A DNA stretch of 64,000 nucleotides from Arenibacter antarcticus (GCF_041320605.1 NZ_CP166679.1:4512001-4576000), one strand, 5' to 3'; numbered from the stretch's first letter, positions 37,941 to 47,374 are shown. The notes: generated by a model not told the origin, from the sequence alone. Program-made: numbers and translations.

Positions 37941-38387
37941 ATGGAGCCATTAAACTTTCCATCATATCCATTTCGCTTCAAAAATAGGGAAAATAAAATC
38001 TATATTTTTGATGTGATCCGCAAAAAATTTGTAGTCCTACAACCCGAGGAATGGGTGCGTCAACACGTGGTCCATTATTTGTGGAAAGAAAAAAATTACC
38101 CTCTCAGCCACATTAATATCGAAAAACAACTACTGATCAATAATTTAAAGAAACGATATGATGTAGTGATATTTAGTCCGGACGGTGAAATTGAATTATT
38201 GGTAGAATGCAAAGCCCCAAAAATAACTATAACCCAGCATGTTTTTGATCAGATAGCAAGATACAACCTTCAACTAAATGCAAAATATCTAATGGTGACC
38301 AATGGGCTGGAAAATTTTTATTGTAAAATGGACCTAGAAGGGGAAATGTACACTTTCCTTAAAACCATCCCTAACTACACCCCTTAA
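37941..38387 (+). CDS. Stand-alone type I restriction HsdR N-terminal-like nuclease domain
   Basis: This 148-residue protein consists only of the PD-(D/E)xK-type domain seen at the start of HsdR (HSDR_N_2). Asp 74 in KRYDVVIF and ECK at 89-91 in LLVECKAP form the catalytic D...ExK set, with Glu 61 upstream. No helicase, HsdM or HsdS gene is nearby, so this is not a restriction system. The ATG at 37941 is chosen; longer versions would run into holA. It is paired divergently with holA. Probably a nuclease or nuclease-derived DNA-binding protein of replication or repair. Confidence 0.82.
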   Translation: MEPLNFPSYPFRFKNRENKIYIFDVIRKKFVVLQPEEWVRQHVVHYLWKEKNYPLSHINIEKQLLINNLKKRYDVVIFSPDGEIELLVECKAPKITITQHVFDQIARYNLQLNAKYLMVTNGLENFYCKMDLEGEMYTFLKTIPNYTP

Positions 38388-38543
38388 ACATTTTGAAATA
38401 TCCAATCACATTTTACTTAAATTAAATTTACAAGTGCTAAAAAAACAATTGAATTTAACTAAGTAAAAAATTACCTTACTTTGCTCCCTTAAATAATTTT
38501 TCTTTAATATAAAAACCCCAAAATTAACGTTGGGAATCCACAA

Positions 38544-39548
38544 ATGTTGAAAATTGCAGTAGTAATACTTAATTGGAATGGTGAAGCGCTTTTAGAGAAG
38601 TTTCTCCCCTCCGTGACGGCTTTCTCGAAGGAAGCTGATATTTATGTAGCGGACAACGCCTCTACAGACAATTCCATCGCCTTCCTTAAGAAACAGTATC
38701 CAGAGATCAAAATCATTCAGAATAGCAGCAACGGTGGCTATGCCAAAGGTTATAATGATGCCTTACCACAAATAAAGGCCGATGTTTATTGTTTACTGAA
38801 TTCGGACGTAGAAGTAACTCAAGATTGGTTGTCGCCTATCACCGAAGAATTTTTAAATAATTCGAAAGCAGCCATTATACAACCAAAAATATTGGATTAT
38901 AAGAATAAAACCCATTTTGAATACGCTGGGGCTGCAGGAGGGTTTATAGATAAATTTGGATATCCCTTTTGCAGGGGACGTATTTTTCAGGAATTGGAAC
39001 AAGATTTGGGCCAGTACAATGACAAAAAGGAGATTTTTTGGGCCACTGGCGCATGTATGTTTATAAAAAGTGATGTTTTTCACCAACTTCAAGGTTTTGA
39101 TGAGGATTATTTTGCCCACCAGGAAGAAATAGATCTGTGTTGGAGAGCAAAAAACAATGGTTATCATGTCTATTATGTGGGGAGTTCAAAAATTTATCAC
39201 CTAGGAGGATCCACTTTGAGCAATATGGATCCTAAAAAGACCTTTTTAAATTTTAGAAATTCTTTGTTCTCTATACTCAAAAACCTTCCGCCCAAAAAAG
39301 GGATTCCGATATTAGGTTTACGATTATTCTTGGATGGAGTTGCCGGTGTCCGTTTTGTTTTTCAAGGTAAGCCTCAGCACTGTTGGGCAATTTTACGAGC
39401 ACATTTAAGTTTTTACAAGCACTTCAACACCATGTTCAAGAAACGGGAAAAACGAAATTTCATGGGCACCTATTACACTACAAAGTCAATTGTATGGTCC
39501 CATTTCGTACATAATGTAAGAAAATTTAACATTTTAATAAAAAATTAA
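38544..39548 (+). CDS. Glycosyltransferase family 2 (rhamnosyltransferase-like)
   Basis: This is a 334-residue GT-A enzyme of family 2. It begins VVILNWNGEALLEKFLPSV, has ADNASTDNS and the metal-binding LNSDVEVTQDW, and has the acceptor/base region EDYFAHQEEIDLCWRAKNNGYHVYYVG followed by HLGGSTL. This matches WcaE/RfbF-like transferases that add sugars to polysaccharides. The C-terminal region carries a membrane-associating hydrophobic stretch at about 265-280 but no clear helix. No other polysaccharide genes lie beside it. Confidence 0.9.
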   Translation: MLKIAVVILNWNGEALLEKFLPSVTAFSKEADIYVADNASTDNSIAFLKKQYPEIKIIQNSSNGGYAKGYNDALPQIKADVYCLLNSDVEVTQDWLSPITEEFLNNSKAAIIQPKILDYKNKTHFEYAGAAGGFIDKFGYPFCRGRIFQELEQDLGQYNDKKEIFWATGACMFIKSDVFHQLQGFDEDYFAHQEEIDLCWRAKNNGYHVYYVGSSKIYHLGGSTLSNMDPKKTFLNFRNSLFSILKNLPPKKGIPILGLRLFLDGVAGVRFVFQGKPQHCWAILRAHLSFYKHFNTMFKKREKRNFMGTYYTTKSIVWSHFVHNVRKFNILIKN

Positions 39549-39581
39549 CTAATTAAGGCTATTATATGTGAGCATTTTATA

Positions 39582-39589
39582 TATTTTTG
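39582..39589 (+). promoter_or_regulatory. -7 promoter element upstream of the OmpA gene
   Basis: TATTTTTG matches TAnnTTTG and lies 57 bases before the ATG at 39647, leaving an AT-rich leader. No good -33 TTTG at the usual spacing. Confidence 0.4.
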
Positions 39590-39646
39590 GCAGCAATCTA
39601 TTACCTTGCACAAATTATAGAACAATAATTAATTATTAGAATAACT

Positions 39647-40495
39647 ATGAGAAAAATTATTTTAGGTTGTTTAGGAGCAACCCTATTATTATCCTCCTGT
39701 GTGTCGCAAAAAAAGTATGCAAATTTAGAGGCTAAAGCCAAAGAAACACAAGATTTGCTGAATTCCGCCACTGTTAAATTAAACACTTGTTTAGAGGATA
39801 AGGCCGCGGCCACATCCAAGATGCAGACTTTAGAAGATCAAAACAAATTCTTAAAGTCAAATAATCAAGATTTAATTAACAACATGGGCAACCTTACTAC
39901 CCTTACTAGTAAAGGAGCCGACAATTTAGAGAAATCTTTAGAAAGTCTTAAAGAAAGAGACCTTACCATTAGAAAACTTAGCGACGCTATTACAAGAAGA
40001 GATTCTGTAAACCTGTCCTTAGTTCAAAGTTTAAAAGGTGTTCTTGGAAACTTGGATGATGAAGACATCGAAATTAGCGTTGAAAAAGGAGTTGTTTTTG
40101 TTTCTATTTCCGATAAATTATTATTTAGAAGTGGTAGCTATACAGTAACCAATAAAGCTAAGGATGTATTGGGTAAAGTTGCTCAGGTAGTCAACAACAA
40201 ACCAGATTTCGAATTTATGGTTGAAGGTCACACTGATCCACTTTCGTACAGAAGCGGTGTATTGTTGGACAACTGGGATTTGAGTGTTAAACGCGCTACT
40301 TCTGTTGTTCGTATCCTACAGAACGATTACAACGTAGATCCAAAGCGTATGACTGCTGCAGGTAGATCTCAATATGTTCCTGTATCAGATACTGATAGAG
40401 CTAAGAACAGAAGAACTCGTATCGTAGTACTTCCAAAAATTGATCAGTTCTACAGCATGATCGAAGAAGGAATGAAAGATCCTAAAATTAACTAA
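39647..40495 (+). CDS. OmpA-family peptidoglycan-associated lipoprotein with coiled coil
   Basis: This is a 282-residue outer-membrane lipoprotein with signal and lipobox LLLSSC (Cys 18). A coiled coil follows (about 22-130), then a C-terminal OmpA domain. The peptidoglycan ligands are present: Asp in VEGHTDPLSY and Arg in AKNRRTRIVV, with DNWDLSVKRATSVVRIL between. It should tether the outer membrane to the cell wall. It is closely built like the gene at 46414, which has lost these ligands. A strong terminator follows, so it is monocistronic and probably highly expressed. Confidence 0.93.
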   Translation: MRKIILGCLGATLLLSSCVSQKKYANLEAKAKETQDLLNSATVKLNTCLEDKAAATSKMQTLEDQNKFLKSNNQDLINNMGNLTTLTSKGADNLEKSLESLKERDLTIRKLSDAITRRDSVNLSLVQSLKGVLGNLDDEDIEISVEKGVVFVSISDKLLFRSGSYTVTNKAKDVLGKVAQVVNNKPDFEFMVEGHTDPLSYRSGVLLDNWDLSVKRATSVVRILQNDYNVDPKRMTAAGRSQYVPVSDTDRAKNRRTRIVVLPKIDQFYSMIEEGMKDPKIN

Positions 40496-40516
40496 GGGAT
40501 ACTTCTTATAAATTTT

Positions 40517-40546
40517 AAAAGCGACCAAATTGGTCGCTTTTTTTTT
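40517..40546 (+). terminator. Intrinsic terminator after the OmpA lipoprotein gene
   Basis: Stem GCGACC (40521-40526) pairs with GGTCGC (40532-40537), extended by flanking A and T pairs, with a nine-T run from 40538. It begins 21 bases after the OmpA stop. Confidence 0.92.
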
Positions 40547-40710
40547 GTGGTAAACTTTAAATTTTAATGCTTAGAACTAATAATTTTAAGCAGAGTTTTA
40601 GAGGAAGATCAAGCTTAATAGATCAATTTAAGTGAAGTAATGGAATAATTCAAAACTCTTCGTCACGTAAATCCTAGTTTCCTAAAAACAGGAAATACGT
40701 ACTATGACGC

Positions 40711-41331
40711 TTAAAAAATATCTAGACTCCCCTTCCCTTCCCTTACAATTATAGGTTCGTCCTCGGAGAGGTCTATAACCGTAGAACCAACGTTATCCCC
40801 ATATCCACCATCTATTACAACATCGACAAGGTTTTTCCATTTCTCATAGATCAATTCTGGATCGGTGGTATATTCCAATACGGTATCCTCATCCCTTATC
40901 GAGGTTGAGATTATAGGATTTCCCAAGACCTCCACCAATGATCGGGCAATAGAATTGTCGGGGACCCTTATACCCACCGTTTTCTTCTTTTTAAACTCTT
41001 TTGGTAGGTTATTGTTCCCTGGGAGTATAAAGGTATAAGGACCAGGTAAAGCCCTCTTAAGGATCTTGAAAGTTGCTGAATCAATTTGACGAACATAGTC
41101 AGACAAGTTACTCAGATCCGCACAAATAAAGGACCAATTTGCCTTGGCCAATTTCACCCCCTTGATCCTAGCAATTTTTTCCAACGCTTTGGTATTGGTA
41201 ATATCACAACCCAAACCATATACCGTATCTGTCGGGTAGATTATCAATCCACCTTTGCGTAAAATATTGACCACCTTGTTAATTTCCTTAGGATTAGGAT
41301 TTTCCGGATAAATTTTAATAAATTCAGACAT
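40711..41331 (-). CDS. Sua5/YrdC/YciO-family protein, YciO-like
   Basis: This is a 206-residue protein of the threonylcarbamoyl-AMP synthase superfamily, with the nucleotide-binding start VVNILRKGGLIIYPTDTVYGLGCD and TVGIRVPDNSIARSLVEVLG. Length and tail (VIDLSEDEPIIVREGKGSLDIF) follow E. coli YciO more closely than TsaC, whose KRxxxxP stretch is not clearly kept here (RIKGVKLAKANWSFICAD). TsaC makes threonylcarbamoyl-AMP for t6A in tRNA; whether YciO types do so is uncertain. It stands alone, divergent from the lipoprotein hydrolase gene. Confidence 0.88.
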   Translation of the reverse strand: MSEFIKIYPENPNPKEINKVVNILRKGGLIIYPTDTVYGLGCDITNTKALEKIARIKGVKLAKANWSFICADLSNLSDYVRQIDSATFKILKRALPGPYTFILPGNNNLPKEFKKKKTVGIRVPDNSIARSLVEVLGNPIISTSIRDEDTVLEYTTDPELIYEKWKNLVDVVIDGGYGDNVGSTVIDLSEDEPIIVREGKGSLDIF

Positions 41332-41377
41332 AGTATTCGTTCAAAATAAACGTTATCAATTTAAGAAATAATTTTTC

Positions 41378-42223
41378 ATGTATAAGCTACCACATATTCT
41401 ACTTCTCGGCTTCCTTTTTTTTTGCATCACTTCCTGTTCGGAAGATGCAATTACGTCTGACATTACCTCATTGGAAGCCAAAAACATCATCAATTTGGAA
41501 TACGGTACCGATTCACATCAAAAATATGACATTTATCTTCCAAAAAATAGAACTAAGGACACTAAAGTACTGATTTTGATACATGGAGGTGGATGGAACA
41601 AAGGTGATAAGTCGGAAATGGATGCCTTTAAAGATTTTATTCGGGAACAACTCCCGGAAATAGCGGTTGTGAATATGAACTATAGGCTAGCCGATGTTAA
41701 CACCCCTCCATATCCCATGCAAATAAATGATATAGATAGAGTGGTAAACGAATTGCGCAATAGGGTACAGGAATTTCAAATATCTCCCGAGATTGGGTTT
41801 ATTGGCGCCAGTGCCGGTGCACATCTTTCCTTATTATGGAGCTACGCCCATGATACAAAGAAACAAGTAAAGATGGTCTGCAGTATTGTAGGGCCAACCA
41901 ATTTGCTAGACGAGTCATATGTAAATACAACCGATCAAGAACTAAGAGAACTTTTAGATCAATTTGGAAGTGACCCAGCTGTATTGGAAGCGGTGAGTCC
42001 TATATACCAAGTAACCTCAACTTCCCCTGCAACCATATTGTTTTATGGAGCGCAAGACCCCTTAATTCCCAATTCCCAAGGAATAGACCTAAGGGACAAA
42101 TTAAAGGAATTAAACGTAACCCACGAATTTACCCTATACCCTAATGGTGGTCATGGTTGGATTGGGTTGGATCTTTTGGATACCTCTATTAAATTAAAGG
42201 CCTTTATACAAAATCACCTATAG
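41378..42223 (+). CDS. Alpha/beta-hydrolase lipoprotein (esterase/lipase-like)
   Basis: This 281-residue protein has a lipoprotein signal (LGFLFFCITSC, Cys 20). The mature part is an alpha/beta hydrolase of the carboxylesterase/HSL type with the oxyanion HGGGWNKGD (His 69), nucleophile GASAG (Ser 145), acid near YGAQDPLIP and the base His in GGHGW. It likely cleaves esters or acylated sugars at the periplasmic or outer-membrane face. It stands divergent from the YciO gene and convergent with the helicase gene. Confidence 0.9.
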   Translation: MYKLPHILLLGFLFFCITSCSEDAITSDITSLEAKNIINLEYGTDSHQKYDIYLPKNRTKDTKVLILIHGGGWNKGDKSEMDAFKDFIREQLPEIAVVNMNYRLADVNTPPYPMQINDIDRVVNELRNRVQEFQISPEIGFIGASAGAHLSLLWSYAHDTKKQVKMVCSIVGPTNLLDESYVNTTDQELRELLDQFGSDPAVLEAVSPIYQVTSTSPATILFYGAQDPLIPNSQGIDLRDKLKELNVTHEFTLYPNGGHGWIGLDLLDTSIKLKAFIQNHL

Positions 42224-42259
42224 TTTAACTGTGACCTAAATACTAACTTATAAAAAAGA

Positions 42260-44581
42260 TTAGAGTACCTCTAACTTGGCAAAGCGGAGCAACAACTTCT
42301 TAATATCGCCTTTATCGAATTTTATCTCCGCTTTTTTATCATTTCCTACACCTTCTATTTTTATCACTTGGCCCCTACCAAATCTAGTGTGGTTTACTAA
42401 AGAACCCTCGGATAGGTTGGGGTCTACCGAATTGGTGTTGCCTACAGGAACGCCTAGTTCGGGCTTCAACTTACGCAGCTTGCGCAATTGGTTTTCATTA
42501 GGGGAATTGCCACTTGGTGGTGTCCCTTTCATAGGCTTTATCTGGCGCAACCTACTTTTATCCATATCGCCAAAAATGTCTACATCTATTAAAGGCGTAT
42601 ACCTGTGACTTTTTATAGGAGTTAAATTTTCTATATATTTCTCGTCTATTTCCTCTATAAATCTACTAGGTTCTGCATCTACTAATTTCCCCCATCGGTA
42701 CCGGGTTTGAGCAAAGGTTAAATAGGCTTGTTTCTCCGCCCGTGTCAAAGCAACATAAAACAATCTTCTTTCTTCTTCCAGTTCATTTCTAGTACTCATA
42801 CTCATGGCAGAAGGAAATAGATCCTCTTCCATTCCTACGACATACACATAAGGAAACTCCAATCCTTTGGCCAAATGAATGGTCATTAAGGCTACCCGAT
42901 CATCATCACCAGTATCTTTGTCCAAATCTGTAGCCAGGGCCACATCTTCCAAAAATTCCCCTATATCTGCTTTGGCATCGGCCAACTCCCTTTGTCCCTC
43001 AACAAAGTCTTTTATCCCGTTCAGCAGCTCCTCTATATTTTCCATTTTGCCAATTCCCTCTGGCGTACCGTCCTTTTTAAACTCTAACAGCACCCCTGTT
43101 TTTTTGGCAACATGTTCTGACAGGACAAAAGCATCTGCACTTTCGTTCATAATCTGAAAACTTTTGATCATGGTCACGAAATCGCCCAATTTTCTTTTTG
43201 TTCCAGAATTTATTTTTAGGTCTATACGGTCCAAATTCTCTATAACCTCAAAAATTGATCGGTTATAATGGTTAGCGGCCACGGTTAGTTTATCCATGGT
43301 ACTCTGTCCTATTCCTCTAGCAGGAAAGTTTATGATACGCTTAAGCGCCTCCTCGTCCTTAGGGTTAATCACCAATCTTAAATAGGAAAGTACATCTTTT
43401 ATTTCCTTCCGTTGGTAAAATGATAGTCCGCCATAAATCCTATAGGGAATATCCCGTTTACGCAACGCATCCTCAATGGCCCTAGATTGCGAGTTAGTCC
43501 TGTAGAGTACCGCAAAATTACCATTGGGTAACTGCTCTTGCATTTTGTGTTCAAAAATTGAGCCGGCCACAAACCTACCCTCTTCCGCATCGGTTGGACT
43601 CTGGTGGACTTTGATCATTGGACCATCCTCATTAGAGGTCCAAACCACCTTCTCCAATTGGTTCTTATTGTTTGCAATTATGGAGTTGGCTGCATTTACA
43701 ATATTCCGAGTAGACCTGTAATTCTGTTCCAAACGGTACATACCTACATTGTCATAATCCTTCTGAAAGTTTAGGATATTACTGATATTAGCCCCCCTAA
43801 ACGAATAAATACTCTGAGCATCATCCCCTACCACACAAATATTCTGGAATTTGTCGGACAGTGCCTTGACGATTAAATATTGGGAATGGTTGGTATCCTG
43901 ATACTCATCTACCAAAATATACCTGAATCTATTCTGGTATTTGGACAATACTTCAGGAAAACGGGTAAGCAACTCATTGGTACGCAACAATAAATCATCA
44001 AAATCCATTGCCCCAGCCTTAAAGCATCGATCCACATAATTCTGGTATATCTCACCCATTCGCGGTTTTTTGGCCATGGCATCGGCCTCTAAAAGGTCGG
44101 GGTTGTTATAATATGCCTTTACGGTAATAAGACTGTTTTTATAGGACGATATCCTGTTCTGTACCTGTTTGTATTTATAGATATCCTTATCCAGCCCCAT
44201 TTCCTTTATTATCGCTGAAAGGAGTCGCTGAGAATCTTGAGTATCGTAAATCGTAAAATTACTCGGGTATCCCAACTTGTCCCCATCAAAACGTAAAAGC
44301 TTAGCAAAGACGGAGTGGAAGGTTCCCATCATCAAATTTTTGGCCTCTGAGGATCCTACAATATCGGAAATACGCTTCTTCATTTCCCGTGCTGCCTTAT
44401 TGGTAAAGGTCAGTGATAAGATATTAAAGGCATCTACCCCCTTACTCATAAGATAGGCAATACGATAGGTCAGCACCCTAGTCTTTCCCGAACCAGCGCC
44501 GGCAATCACCATTAAGGGACCGTCTTTGTGAAGGACGGGAGCCTTTTGGGCCTCATTTAACTCATTTATATAATTCTCCAA
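42260..44581 (-). CDS. uvrD: UvrD/PcrA-type 3'-5' DNA helicase
   Basis: This is a 773-residue superfamily 1 helicase. Motif I GAGSGKTR is at about 28-35. Motifs IV-VI (ALYRTNSQSR, AFEFPYVYVVGMEEDLFPS-like, EERRLFYVALTRAEKQAYL) are readable, and the motif II DEYQDTNHSQY is intact. The C-terminal tail carries a Tudor-like domain (VNHTRFGRGQVIKIEG). It acts in nucleotide excision repair and in removing proteins or stalled polymerase from DNA. Whether to call it UvrD or PcrA is a naming choice. It is tail to tail with the hydrolase gene and divergent from the M20 amidohydrolase. Confidence 0.95.
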   Translation of the reverse strand: MENYINELNEAQKAPVLHKDGPLMVIAGAGSGKTRVLTYRIAYLMSKGVDAFNILSLTFTNKAAREMKKRISDIVGSSEAKNLMMGTFHSVFAKLLRFDGDKLGYPSNFTIYDTQDSQRLLSAIIKEMGLDKDIYKYKQVQNRISSYKNSLITVKAYYNNPDLLEADAMAKKPRMGEIYQNYVDRCFKAGAMDFDDLLLRTNELLTRFPEVLSKYQNRFRYILVDEYQDTNHSQYLIVKALSDKFQNICVVGDDAQSIYSFRGANISNILNFQKDYDNVGMYRLEQNYRSTRNIVNAANSIIANNKNQLEKVVWTSNEDGPMIKVHQSPTDAEEGRFVAGSIFEHKMQEQLPNGNFAVLYRTNSQSRAIEDALRKRDIPYRIYGGLSFYQRKEIKDVLSYLRLVINPKDEEALKRIINFPARGIGQSTMDKLTVAANHYNRSIFEVIENLDRIDLKINSGTKRKLGDFVTMIKSFQIMNESADAFVLSEHVAKKTGVLLEFKKDGTPEGIGKMENIEELLNGIKDFVEGQRELADAKADIGEFLEDVALATDLDKDTGDDDRVALMTIHLAKGLEFPYVYVVGMEEDLFPSAMSMSTRNELEEERRLFYVALTRAEKQAYLTFAQTRYRWGKLVDAEPSRFIEEIDEKYIENLTPIKSHRYTPLIDVDIFGDMDKSRLRQIKPMKGTPPSGNSPNENQLRKLRKLKPELGVPVGNTNSVDPNLSEGSLVNHTRFGRGQVIKIEGVGNDKKAEIKFDKGDIKKLLLRFAKLEVL

Positions 44582-44906
44582 GTGTCTATTAGATTTAAAT
44601 CTTTAGGATCGGTGAATTTAACCATAAATAGCCTTATCCAAAAATGGAAGTTCCAATAATTATGAACACCCCAACCAAATCCTAATGCTAATTTGAATAT
44701 ATTTATGGAATAATAAACTTTTTTAAAAGCTCTTCCTTGTTTAACCCTGTGCTGTGCAAATGACTAAATTCTAAACTAACCTTGGTACAAGATAAATTTA
44801 TTGGGCATAATATTCTGGGAATACGCATCTCGTTATCTGCTGAGACATCTTTATTCCACACTCAGTTGAATGCCGATGGACTTTTTAATTTTTAAAACAA
44901 CCAACT
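44582..44906. other. 325-base divergent intergenic region between uvrD and the amidohydrolase
   Basis: No gene is seen. A short palindrome TGGAAGTTCCA at 44645-44655 lies about 65 bases upstream of the uvrD start. It has different spacing from the S24-operator array, so it is not grouped with it. Both promoters should lie here but none matches the consensus well. Confidence 0.4.
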
Positions 44907-46181
44907 ATGAAACATTTAATTATTGTAATAATACTCCTAAGCTGCTATAGTATAACGGCCCAAAAATATAAACTGGAAAAGCAATATAACGATATTGAAC
45001 AACAAGTAATTGACTGGAGACGCGATTTTCATCAGCATCCAGAACTCTCCAACAGGGAGTTTAAAACAGCAGAGAAAATTGCAACGCACCTTCGTTCTTT
45101 AGGGATAGAGGTACAAACAGGGGTTGCCAAAACCGGGGTTGTTGGCGTGCTCAAGGGAAACAAAGCTGGAAAGGTAATCGCACTACGGGCAGATATAGAT
45201 GCCTTGCCCGTGGTAGAACGGAACGATCTGCCTTTCAAATCTACAGTGGTGTCGGAGTTTCTAGGGCAAGAAGTGGGGGTTATGCATGCTTGCGGTCATG
45301 ATACCCATACCGCAATCCTAATGGGTGTCGCTGAGATTTTATCTAAGAACAGAGACAAGATAAAGGGTACAGTAAAGTTTATCTTTCAACCCGCGGAAGA
45401 AGGTCCTCCACCAGGAGAGGAAGGTGGCGCCCTGTTAATGGTGAAGGAAGGGGTGCTTAAAAATCCTGATGTTGACGCCATTTTTGGCTTGCATATAAAT
45501 TCCCAGACGCCGGTCGGGGTTATCCGATATAAATCTGGAGGGACTATGGCAGCAGCACAAAGTTTTGAAATTAAGGTAAAAGGAAAACAGAGCCATGGTT
45601 CCCAACCATGGTCGGGAGTAGACCCAATATTAATAAGCGCCAAGATTATTGATGGGCTTCAGACCATTATAAGCAGAGAGGCACAACTTACTAATGAAGC
45701 TGCTGTAATTACCGTGGGTAAAATAACTTCGGGAGTGCGATTCAATATTATACCTGAAACTGCAGAAATGATAGGTACTATAAGAACTTTGGACTACGAC
45801 ATGCAAGAAATGATTAATCGCAGAATGAAAGAAATGGTCCCTACAATTGCCAAGGCCTACGGAGGGGAGGCCACTATTGAAATTAAAAATGCTACTGAAA
45901 TTACTTACAACGATCCAGAATTGGTTGACAAGATGTTGCCCACCCTCATTAGGGTAGCGGGCAATTCTAACGTACAGACTCAAAAGGCCGTTACTGGAGC
46001 CGAGGACTTCTCCTATTATCAGAGGGAAGTGCCAGGTTTCTTTTTCTTTTTGGGAGGCATGACGCCAGGTAGCGAAGAATCCTTTCCTCACCATACGCCA
46101 GATTTTAAGATAGACGATAGTGGATTGCTGTTGGGAGTACAAGCCATGACCGAAATGAGCCTTGACTTTTTAAATAAATAG
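44907..46181 (+). CDS. Secreted M20-family amidohydrolase (hippuricase/IAA-hydrolase-like)
   Basis: This 424-residue enzyme has a signal peptide ending SITAQ. The M20D metal site is intact: HACGHDTHTAI, the Glu pair in FQPAEEGPPPGEEGG, and His in FPHHTPDFKIDDSG. The insertion domain carries ALLMVKEGVLKNPDVDAI. Such enzymes cleave N-acyl amino acids, often aromatic ones, using two metal ions. Export to the periplasm suggests scavenging of acylated amino acids. It is likely monocistronic. Confidence 0.92.
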   Translation: MKHLIIVIILLSCYSITAQKYKLEKQYNDIEQQVIDWRRDFHQHPELSNREFKTAEKIATHLRSLGIEVQTGVAKTGVVGVLKGNKAGKVIALRADIDALPVVERNDLPFKSTVVSEFLGQEVGVMHACGHDTHTAILMGVAEILSKNRDKIKGTVKFIFQPAEEGPPPGEEGGALLMVKEGVLKNPDVDAIFGLHINSQTPVGVIRYKSGGTMAAAQSFEIKVKGKQSHGSQPWSGVDPILISAKIIDGLQTIISREAQLTNEAAVITVGKITSGVRFNIIPETAEMIGTIRTLDYDMQEMINRRMKEMVPTIAKAYGGEATIEIKNATEITYNDPELVDKMLPTLIRVAGNSNVQTQKAVTGAEDFSYYQREVPGFFFFLGGMTPGSEESFPHHTPDFKIDDSGLLLGVQAMTEMSLDFLNK

Positions 46182-46355
46182 GTGGAATTATACACCGGGA
46201 ATGTAAAGGAATATCATTTGGCAAATTCCCAAGCGCTGTTATAGTTTGCCACTAATAGTTCAAAGTGCCATCATACTAAATATGGATAGAAAACCAAAAC
46301 GGCTGGCACCTTATGGACCGTTTCAAATTAACCCTTAATATGTAAAGTATTTGGT

Positions 46356-46363
46356 TAAATTTG
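46356..46363 (+). promoter_or_regulatory. -7 promoter element upstream of the OmpA-like paralogue
   Basis: TAAATTTG fits TAnnTTTG and lies 50 bases before the ATG at 46414. No matching -33 TTTG at 19-21 bases. Confidence 0.4.
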
Positions 46364-46413
46364 CGCCATTCAGTAAAATGAAATCAAGTTAATTATTAAA
46401 TTAAATAGTATAA

Positions 46414-47226
46414 ATGAGAAAGAAATTAATTACCGTATTAGTCTTATTAATGACCATTTCTATTTCGCATGCCCAAAGCAAAAAAGAACTAGTTCAGGAA
46501 ATTGAAGATTTAGAATCGCGATTACGCTCCACTGAAACTGCATTGTCCGAGGTAAAGCGACAAGAAAGGATCAATTCTACCAAGGTAGAATCTTATGAAG
46601 TCCAAGTAGAAGAAATGAAAGAAACCAATAGCATTCTCCTACAAAATTTGAACAATTTCACGGAAGCCTCCACTAGAAGATCAGATAATATTAACAGTAC
46701 TTTGGCCAATATACAAGAAAAAGAAGGACAATTGAGGGTAATTAGAGAGGCCCTGAGCAGTAGGGATTCCGTTACCCTGGCAGTCTTAACCGTTTTTAAG
46801 CAAAACTTAGGTCCAGACCCCAAAATTACGGTTAGCGATGGTGCCATTACCGTGGTTTTGGATAATAGTTTCCTTTTTGGTGAGCAAACAAAAAGTGCAA
46901 AAATAACGGACTCTGGAGAGGCAATAATAAGTAAAATTGCCAACATTTTAAAAGCTCATCCAACTATGGATATAGAAATTGTCAGCAATAGTAACCTGGT
47001 GAATTCTGCGGATAAGAAGAACAATAATTGGCAAATAGGTACCCAACAGGCTTCTACCGTTGCCAATCTTTTAGAGGGCAAATATCAAGTGGAACCAAAA
47101 AGGATTAGAGCCACTGGCAAATCAGAACTGGGAATGTACACTATTGAGACCGCTACGGAAATTATTGTGCAGCCAAAATTTTATGAGTTTTATAAAATGG
47201 TTAGAGATAATCTGAAAAACCCATAA
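46414..47226 (+). CDS. OmpA-like coiled-coil protein with degenerate peptidoglycan-binding domain
   Basis: This 270-residue protein has a signal peptide (about 1-20, ending SHAQ, no lipobox), a coiled coil (about 25-110), and a C-terminal fold like OmpA. It is clearly a paralogue of the protein at 39647-40495 in domain order and in wording (NNWQIGTQQASTVANLLEGKYQVEPKRIRATGKSE). The ligand Asp of GHTD is replaced (VSNSNLVNS) and the Arg of NRRTRI is missing (TATEIIVQPK), so it should not grip diaminopimelate. It may be a periplasmic scaffold or have another ligand. A strong terminator follows. Confidence 0.8.
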   Translation: MRKKLITVLVLLMTISISHAQSKKELVQEIEDLESRLRSTETALSEVKRQERINSTKVESYEVQVEEMKETNSILLQNLNNFTEASTRRSDNINSTLANIQEKEGQLRVIREALSSRDSVTLAVLTVFKQNLGPDPKITVSDGAITVVLDNSFLFGEQTKSAKITDSGEAIISKIANILKAHPTMDIEIVSNSNLVNSADKKNNNWQIGTQQASTVANLLEGKYQVEPKRIRATGKSELGMYTIETATEIIVQPKFYEFYKMVRDNLKNP

Positions 47227-47290
47227 TTTTTCCTTTGGAGGTTCTATAAAGTTTAGGACGTTTAAAATTTACTCTGAAAATCTAAATTTC

Positions 47291-47327
47291 GGCCCGCAAA
47301 AAAATTGAGCGGGCCATAATTTTTTTC
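47291..47327 (+). terminator. Intrinsic terminator after the OmpA-like paralogue
   Basis: A GC-rich 7-bp stem GGCCCGC (47291-47297) with GCGGGCC (47309-47315) and an 11-base loop is followed by ATAATTTTTTTC. It lies 64 bases after the stop codon. Confidence 0.88.
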
Positions 47328-47374
47328 GCATTAGTCCGTTTAATCAACTACAAACCATAACCTTTAATACAATT

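Noticed and set aside
37941-38387. Type I restriction-modification system
   Set aside because: Only the HsdR N-terminal-like domain is present. There is no helicase part, HsdM or HsdS nearby.
44645-44655. Palindrome TGGAAGTTCCA upstream of uvrD as a further site for the S24 regulator
   Set aside because: Its half-sites are three bases apart rather than five and the arms differ from TTGGA/TCCAA. A single partial match in AT-rich DNA is not enough.
45630-46142. 170-codon open frame on the minus strand
   Set aside because: It lies wholly inside the M20 amidohydrolase gene, has no family resemblance, and the plus-strand frame has all catalytic motifs.
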